Positions 58,935 to 64,000 of a stretch of DNA of 64,000 bases are shown one piece after another. Position numbers and translations under genes: made by a program. The notes beneath the pieces are model-generated. The model did not search any database, had not been told where the DNA came from, and saw only the letters and a list, made by a program, of their open reading frames with translations. Source of the stretch: Microbulbifer donghaiensis (GTDB lineage Bacteria; Pseudomonadota; Gammaproteobacteria; Pseudomonadales; Cellvibrionaceae); NCBI RefSeq assembly GCF_900129095.1, contig NZ_FQVA01000004.1, positions 224,974 to 288,973 of the forward strand, in the 5' to 3' direction. How positions within the stretch are numbered: the first letter of the stretch is position 1; each line of letters begins with the position of its first letter.

Positions 58935-61106
58935 TTATTGATCAGTCAGGGGCAGGTTGGCCTCGGCCATTTGTACCAGCGTCTGCGGCGGCGCGAAACG
59001 GTCGCCGTATTGCTCGGCCAGTTCCCGCGCGCGCTGTGCGAATGCTTCGGGGCCGTACTGGTTGATGTACTGCAGCGCGCCGCCGGTCCACGGCGGGAAG
59101 CCGATGCCGAAGATGGAACCGATATTGGCATCGCGCACGCTGCGCAGTACCTGCTCCTCGTAACAGCGCAGCGTCTCGATCGCCATGATAAACAGCAGCC
59201 GCTCCTTCACATCCTCGAACGGCGGTTGCTCACCCGCGGGGAATTCCTTCGCCAGTCCCTGCCACAAGTGTTTCTTTGCATCTTCCGGGTAGCTGTAGAA
59301 ACCACCACCGGCGGCCTTGCCGGCGCGGCCCAGTTCCAGCATATGGTCGATGACCTTGTCCGCCGGGTGCGACGGCACCGGTTGGCCCTCGCGCTGCAGG
59401 TCGTTGATGGTCTGCTGGCGGATTTTGCTCATCAATGTCAGCGACACCTCATCGCTCACCGCCAGCGGGCCGACCGGAAAACCGGCCAGTGCCGCGGCAC
59501 TTTCGATGGTGGCCGGATCAACCCCCTCGCCGAGCATGGCAATACCCTCGTTGGTAAAGCAACCGAATACCCGCGAGGTAAAAAAGCCGCGGCTGTCGTT
59601 GACGACGATCGGCGTCTTGCCGATCTGCAGCACGAAGGCGAAGGCGCGCGCGAGGGTCTCGTCGCTGGTCTGCTCGCCGCAGATGATTTCCACCAGTGGC
59701 ATCTTGTCGGCCGGCGAGAAGAAGTGCAGGCCGATAAAATTTTTCGGCCGCTGTGAGGCTTTGGCGAGGCCGGTGATCGGCAGGGTCGAGGTGTTGGAGG
59801 CGAAGACGGCGCTGTCGGCGAGCTGTTCCTCGGCCTCCGCGGTGACCTTGGCCTTCAGCTCGCGGTCCTCGAATACCGCCTCGATAACCAGCTCGCAGCC
59901 TTCCAGCTCGGCGGCGCTGTCGGTCGGCTGGATGCGGGACAATATGGCCTGCATGCGGGGTTCGTCGATGCGCCCGCGCTGCAGCCGTTTCTGCAGGGAT
60001 TTCTCGGCGTAGCCCTTGCCCTTCTCGGCGGCTTCCAGCGAGACATCCTTTAGAACCACTTCGACACCCTTGCTCGCACAGGCGTAGGCGATGCCGGCAC
60101 CCATCATGCCGGCCCCGAGAATACCGATCCTTCTGAGCGGTGTAGTTTCCCCGTCGTTCTTGCTTAAAGAGCTGCGCGCAGCCTCGGGCAGCGAGGCGCC
60201 GGACTTGATCGCGTTGAGACCGAACCAGAGGGTGCCGATCATATTCTTCGCCACCTGGCCGCAGGCCAGTTCGACGAAGTAGCGCGACTCGATGCGGCTA
60301 GCCGTATCGAAATCCACCTGGGAGCCCTCGACCACGGTGGCGAGTATGGCTTCCGGCGCCGGGAAACAGCCCTTGGTCTTCTGTTGCAGCATTGCCGGTG
60401 CGACGACCAGCAGCTGCGCATTCTTCGGGTTCCTGGCATCGCCGCCGGGCATGCGATAGCCGGGCTGATCCCAGGGTTGCTGCACTTCGGTGTCGGCGTT
60501 GGCGAGCACGAAGGCGCGGGCGTGCTCGAGCAGTTCGTCGGCGTCTTTTGCGGTCTGGTGAATCAGGCCCGCCTCCAGCGCCTGTTGCGGGCCCACCTGT
60601 TTGCCTTCGAGCAGATACGGCAGGGCATTCTGCATACCGAGCAGGCGCGGCATGCGCACGCAACCGCCGCCGCCGGGCAGCAGACCGAGGGTGACTTCCG
60701 GCAGACCGATTTTTACTGCCGGGCTGTCGATCGCGATGCGGTGATGGCAGCTCAGCGCCAGTTCCCAGCCGCCGCCGAGCGCGGCGCCGTTGATCGCCGC
60801 CACCACCGGCTTGCCGTGGGATTCCAGCCAGCGCAGTTCCGCTTTCAGCGCCTCGCAGTAGGCAAAAAATTCCGCGGCCTCTTCGCGGTCGGCGGCGTAG
60901 AGCCAGTTGAGGTCGCCACCGGCAAAAAAGGTTTTCTTGGCCGAGCGCACGATAATGCCAACGTAGTCGTCCTTCTTCAGGCGCTCGGCGGCCTCGCGCA
61001 GCGATACGGCGAAATCCCGGTCCATCACATTCGCGGATGCGTTGGGGTTGTCCAGGATCAGGTGAATGATGTTGTCGCTGTCTTTTTCCAGGCGAATGGA
61101 TTTCAT
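58935..61106 (-). CDS. bifunctional enoyl-CoA hydratase / 3-hydroxyacyl-CoA dehydrogenase
   Basis: A 723-residue FadJ/FadB-like alpha subunit. The N-terminal crotonase domain (about 1-200) has GGWELALSCHHR and GLPEVTLGLLPGGGG with both hydratase Glu residues. The Rossmann dehydrogenase domain (about 325-510) starts with GILGAGMMGAGIAYACA and contains the catalytic His in GLHFFSP. A second helical dehydrogenase domain follows. ATG at 61106. It lies 15 bases after the thiolase stop, so the two enzymes are coupled as the alpha and beta parts of a beta-oxidation complex; degradation of an aliphatic or branched acyl chain is likely. Confidence 0.93.
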   Translation of the reverse strand: MKSIRLEKDSDNIIHLILDNPNASANVMDRDFAVSLREAAERLKKDDYVGIIVRSAKKTFFAGGDLNWLYAADREEAAEFFAYCEALKAELRWLESHGKPVVAAINGAALGGGWELALSCHHRIAIDSPAVKIGLPEVTLGLLPGGGGCVRMPRLLGMQNALPYLLEGKQVGPQQALEAGLIHQTAKDADELLEHARAFVLANADTEVQQPWDQPGYRMPGGDARNPKNAQLLVVAPAMLQQKTKGCFPAPEAILATVVEGSQVDFDTASRIESRYFVELACGQVAKNMIGTLWFGLNAIKSGASLPEAARSSLSKNDGETTPLRRIGILGAGMMGAGIAYACASKGVEVVLKDVSLEAAEKGKGYAEKSLQKRLQRGRIDEPRMQAILSRIQPTDSAAELEGCELVIEAVFEDRELKAKVTAEAEEQLADSAVFASNTSTLPITGLAKASQRPKNFIGLHFFSPADKMPLVEIICGEQTSDETLARAFAFVLQIGKTPIVVNDSRGFFTSRVFGCFTNEGIAMLGEGVDPATIESAAALAGFPVGPLAVSDEVSLTLMSKIRQQTINDLQREGQPVPSHPADKVIDHMLELGRAGKAAGGGFYSYPEDAKKHLWQGLAKEFPAGEQPPFEDVKERLLFIMAIETLRCYEEQVLRSVRDANIGSIFGIGFPPWTGGALQYINQYGPEAFAQRARELAEQYGDRFAPPQTLVQMAEANLPLTDQ

Positions 61107-61121
61107 GTTGTAGCCCCCCCG

Positions 61122-62333
61122 TTAACCCAGACGTTCGATAATGGTTGCCACACCCATGCCGCCACCGACGCACAGGGTGACCAGGCCGTAGCGCTGGCCG
61201 CGCTGTTCCAGTTCGTCCAGTACCGTGCCGACCAGCATGGCGCCGGTGGCACCGAGGGGATGGCCCATGGCGATGGAGCCACCGTTCACATTGATTTTTT
61301 CCGGATCGATATCCAGTTCGCGCTGGAAGCGCATGACCACCGCGGCGAACGCCTCGTTGACCTCGTACAGGTCGATTTCCTGCGCGGTCAGTCCGGCGAC
61401 CTTCAGCGCCTTGCGCGTGGCCGGCGCCGGGCCGGTGAGCATGATGGTGGGATCGGTACCGACCACCGCGGCGGAGACGATGCGCGCGCGCGGTGTTATG
61501 CCGAGATCGCGGCCGGCCTGTTCGCTGCCAATCAGCAGTGCCGCGGCACCATCGACGATGCCGGAGGAGTTGCCGGCGGTGTGCACGTGGTTGATGCGTT
61601 CCACCTGGGGATAGCGGGCGCGGGCAACACTGTCGAAGCCCAGTTCGCCGAGGCCGGCGAAGGAGGACTTCAGTTGTCCCAGCCCTTCCATCGTGGTGTC
61701 CGGGCGCACCAGCTGATCGGAATCGAGGATCAGCAGGCCGTTCTGATCGCGCACCGGTACGACGGACTTGGCGAAGGCGCCGCGGGCCCAGGCGGCGGCT
61801 GCCTTCTCCTGGGACTGCAGCGCGAACGCATCCACATCCTCGCGCGTGAAGCCGCCGAGGGTGGCGATCAAATCGGCGCCGATGCCCTGCGGGGCGAAAC
61901 CGGTGTCCAGCGCGGTGCGCGGATCCGCCGCCCAGGCGCCGCCGTCGCTGCCCATCGGCACCCGCGACATGGACTCGACGCCGCCGGCGACGACCAGCTG
62001 TTCCCAGCCAGAGCGCACCTTGGCGGCGGCGAAATTCACCGCCGAGGCACCGGAGGCGCAAAAGCGGTTCAGGGTGACGCCGCCGATATCCCAGTCCCAG
62101 CCTGCTACTAAAGCCGCGGTCTTGGCGATATCGGCGCCCTGGTCGCCGATCGGCGTGACACAGCCCATGACCACGTCATCGACTCTCTGCGTGTCCAGTT
62201 GCGTGCGCTGCTGCAGCTCGCGCAGCAGGTTGGCGAGCAGGGTGACCGGTTTGACTTCGTACAGGGCACCGCCGGGTTTGCCTTTGCCCCGGGGCGTGCG
62301 GATGGCATCGTAGATAAAAGCTTCTGTCGGCAC
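61122..62333 (-). CDS. acetyl-CoA C-acyltransferase (thiolase)
   Basis: A 403-residue thiolase. Nucleophile Cys in [11 protein letters not shown] near residue 92, NEAF, the catalytic His in GHPLGATGA near 355 and the second Cys in LCVGGGMG near 387 are intact. Start GTG at 62333 with GAGG eight bases upstream. It is the first gene of the acyl-CoA operon and should cleave 3-ketoacyl-CoA to acetyl-CoA. Confidence 0.93.
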   Translation of the reverse strand: MPTEAFIYDAIRTPRGKGKPGGALYEVKPVTLLANLLRELQQRTQLDTQRVDDVVMGCVTPIGDQGADIAKTAALVAGWDWDIGGVTLNRFCASGASAVNFAAAKVRSGWEQLVVAGGVESMSRVPMGSDGGAWAADPRTALDTGFAPQGIGADLIATLGGFTREDVDAFALQSQEKAAAAWARGAFAKSVVPVRDQNGLLILDSDQLVRPDTTMEGLGQLKSSFAGLGELGFDSVARARYPQVERINHVHTAGNSSGIVDGAAALLIGSEQAGRDLGITPRARIVSAAVVGTDPTIMLTGPAPATRKALKVAGLTAQEIDLYEVNEAFAAVVMRFQRELDIDPEKINVNGGSIAMGHPLGATGAMLVGTVLDELEQRGQRYGLVTLCVGGGMGVATIIERLG

Positions 62334-62553
62334 GGTTCAGGCCTCTTTATTATTTCGTGGTTATTACCTTAGTTGCGCCCGCCGCTGGTGCAATGATGAA
62401 AGACGCCACGGACGATGACGCCGGTGACAGCGGGTGACCATAAAGACACCGGCGGTTTCCGGTTACTGGTTATTCGGAATCAAACTAATCCGCCGACTTT
62501 GCTGCCATACACTCATTGGAGACGTTTAGAGGTATTAAACGACGAGGTCTTCT

Positions 62554-63783
62554 ATGGCGGACAATCTACTGGACATGGCAATACGCCAGCTGGGCTCTGA
62601 CGGTATTGGCGCGCTGGCCGGCGCCCTCGGCCTGCCGGCCGACCGCGGCGAACCCGCGGTAAATACCGGTCTCTCTTCCGTGCTGGCCGGCATGTTGAAC
62701 AAGGGCAGCAGCAAGACCGGCATGGCCGGCCTGTTCAACATGATCAGCGACAGTGGCGTTGTAGATTTCTCCTCCATCACCGATATCTTCAAAGATCCGG
62801 AACAGATGGGCGCCCTGCAGAAAAGCGGCGCCAATATGCTGGACGGTATTTTCGGCAGCAAGGCCGGCCGCGTCGGCGAGCTGGTGTCTGCAGCGCTCGG
62901 TGGCGGCAGCGCCAATGGCGGCAGCCTGCTCAAGGTCGCGGCACCGGTGGTCATGTCGTTGTTGAGCCGGCTGGTGAAGAGCAAGGGCCTGGATATTTCC
63001 CAGCTCGCTGCCCTGCTGATTGGGCAGAAGTCGCATATCAAAGACAAGCTGCCCGCTGGCCTGCTCAATGAGTTGGGCGTACCCGATTTCTCCGACCTCG
63101 GCGGCCGCCTGGAAACTCACGGACACGCGCAGCCGCAGGAGCCGCGCCCGCAGGCCTTGCACCACGAGCCGGCGAAAAAACGCGGTGGTTTCGGCAAGTG
63201 GTTCTGGCCGCTGCTGATTGCGCTGGCGGCACTCTATGCACTGAATATGTGTGCGAAGAAACAGGAAGTGGAGAAAAAACCCGGCGAGGTGATTCTGGAC
63301 GAGGAGTCGGTGATTATCGAGGAGACGCCAAATGGTGCGGTGACCCCACCGGATACCAGTGGCGCACCTGCTACGGGAGAGGCGGAGGGCTTTGCCGGCA
63401 GCTTCCGCGAGTACCTGACCAACGCCGCGCGAGATCCCAATCGCGAGTTCCCACTGACGATCGAGTTTGCCAAAGACAGTGCCGACGTCACCAGTGCATC
63501 GGTGCCGGATGTCGAGGCGCTGGCGAAAATCATGCAGGAAAATCCGGGCCTGACCATTGCTATCGAGGGGCACACGTCCGGCGAGGGCGATGAGATGGCA
63601 AATCAGCAATTGTCACAGGAGCGCGCAGACGCCGTGCGCCAGATGCTGACGGACAAAGGCATTGATCCGAACCGCGTGACTGCCACCGGCATGGGTTCAG
63701 CGAAACCCATCGCCGATGATGCCACCGAAGAGGGCAAGCAGAAGAATCGCCGCATCAGTGTGCGGGTGGTGACCTTCGAATAA
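62554..63783 (+). CDS. DUF937 (YidB-like)-OmpA fusion protein
   Basis: A 409-residue protein with a YidB-like DUF937 domain (about 1-190), a single membrane segment (about 213-231, WFWPLLIALAALYALNMC) and a C-terminal OmpA-like peptidoglycan-binding domain (about 300-409) with GHTSGEGDEMANQQLSQERADAV and KNRRISVRV. The orientation puts DUF937 in the cytoplasm and OmpA in the periplasm, linking an inner-membrane protein to the cell wall. ATG at 62554. Own terminator follows; divergent from the thiolase operon. Confidence 0.88.
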   Translation: MADNLLDMAIRQLGSDGIGALAGALGLPADRGEPAVNTGLSSVLAGMLNKGSSKTGMAGLFNMISDSGVVDFSSITDIFKDPEQMGALQKSGANMLDGIFGSKAGRVGELVSAALGGGSANGGSLLKVAAPVVMSLLSRLVKSKGLDISQLAALLIGQKSHIKDKLPAGLLNELGVPDFSDLGGRLETHGHAQPQEPRPQALHHEPAKKRGGFGKWFWPLLIALAALYALNMCAKKQEVEKKPGEVILDEESVIIEETPNGAVTPPDTSGAPATGEAEGFAGSFREYLTNAARDPNREFPLTIEFAKDSADVTSASVPDVEALAKIMQENPGLTIAIEGHTSGEGDEMANQQLSQERADAVRQMLTDKGIDPNRVTATGMGSAKPIADDATEEGKQKNRRISVRVVTFE

Positions 63784-63804
63784 GCCGTTCGGCAATCCCT
63801 AAAG

Positions 63805-63830
63805 AAAATCCCCGCGCGTGCGGGGATTTT
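63805..63830 (+). terminator. intrinsic terminator of the DUF937-OmpA gene
   Basis: Perfect 11-bp stem AAAATCCCCGC / GCGGGGATTTT with loop GCGT, 21 bases past the stop. The palindromic element begins immediately after it. Confidence 0.9.
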
Positions 63831-64000
63831 CAGACTATTGATAAACCCCCGCATTTCGTTTTGAGTCGGTGCGGTGGCGGCCAAGCACTAGGACGAGTAT
63901 TACGAAACGCTGTGAATACATCCCTGTAAGCTCCGGCGGCGACGTCCTGTCGCCGACGGTTCGAAACACTCGTCCTAGCACTTTGCCTTAAATTTTGACT
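63831..64000. mobile_element. MITE-like element with nested inverted repeats, copy 2 (cut by window edge)
   Basis: An inverted copy of the element at 29936-30128. It starts CAGACTATTGATAAAC right at the 3' side of the OmpA-gene terminator, has the same inner arms and central hairpin, and runs to the last base of the window. The core 63868-64000 corresponds to 30091-29959. The far end lies beyond the window, so whether the terminator hairpin is repeated there cannot be seen. Confidence 0.72.

Noticed and set aside
60384..62111. 575-codon plus-strand open frame
   Set aside because: Antisense to the thiolase and hydratase/dehydrogenase genes, which have full catalytic motifs.

Overview
The window looks like chromosomal DNA of a GC-rich marine gammaproteobacterium. 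Gene content (paired lipoprotein M1 peptidases, an M16 lipoprotein protease, a Tsx-type channel, two small cold-shock proteins, an FeS photolyase) and intergenic repeats fit Microbulbifer or a close relative of the Cellvibrionales. That placement is inferred from gene content and not proven. No rRNA, tRNA, CRISPR array, integrase, prophage or secretion-system gene was recognised.

Layout. 0-4 kb: MEST-like alpha/beta hydrolase, an Nmad3-like protein, two lipoproteins and a PF10127-type nucleotidyltransferase. 4.3-10 kb: two tandem lipoprotein M1 aminopeptidases. 10.2-14.4 kb: a beta-alanine catabolic unit (MmsA/BauC-like dehydrogenase, BauA-like transaminase, divergent BauR-like LysR regulator), followed by an unknown lipoprotein. 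16-20 kb: an AT-richer island with a duplicated toxin/partner-like module. 20-25 kb: a lipoprotein, a Ser/Thr kinase, and a purine-uptake operon (outer-membrane channel, NCS2 permease, phosphoribosyltransferase). 25.6-31.7 kb: cold-shock gene, GST, oxidoreductase, APC transporter, VOC protein, a MITE-like palindromic element and a PLP decarboxylase. 31.8-35.3 kb: a broken VOC copy, a frameshifted amidohydrolase, a small membrane protein and an empty stretch. 35.3-45.3 kb: ABC exporter, second cold-shock gene, ABC-F ATPase, spermidine-synthase-like enzyme, cupin, CSD-DUF1294 protein, MutS-like ATPase, WYL regulator, GST and GFA protein. 45.4-49.4 kb: small accessory genes (lipoprotein, NERD nuclease-like protein, YrhK, AhpD-like, AraC). 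49.6-56.3 kb: M16 protease, DUF1993, photolyase, NhaA. 56.3-62.3 kb: an acyl-CoA degradation operon (thiolase, bifunctional hydratase/dehydrogenase, acyl-CoA dehydrogenase, CoA-transferase). 62.5-64 kb: a DUF937-OmpA fusion, its terminator, and a second MITE copy cut by the window edge.

The two observations most worth following are these. First, the locus at 16-19.8 kb carries a full-length putative effector plus partner, followed by a truncated effector tail plus a second partner, with the same 9-nt coupling in each pair. Second, a repeat of about 190 bp with nested inverted repeats occurs in opposite orientation at 29.9 kb and 63.8 kb. Each copy abuts a gene's intrinsic terminator, and the terminator hairpin is duplicated on both sides of the first copy. 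The two cold-shock genes also share a long leader and promoter.
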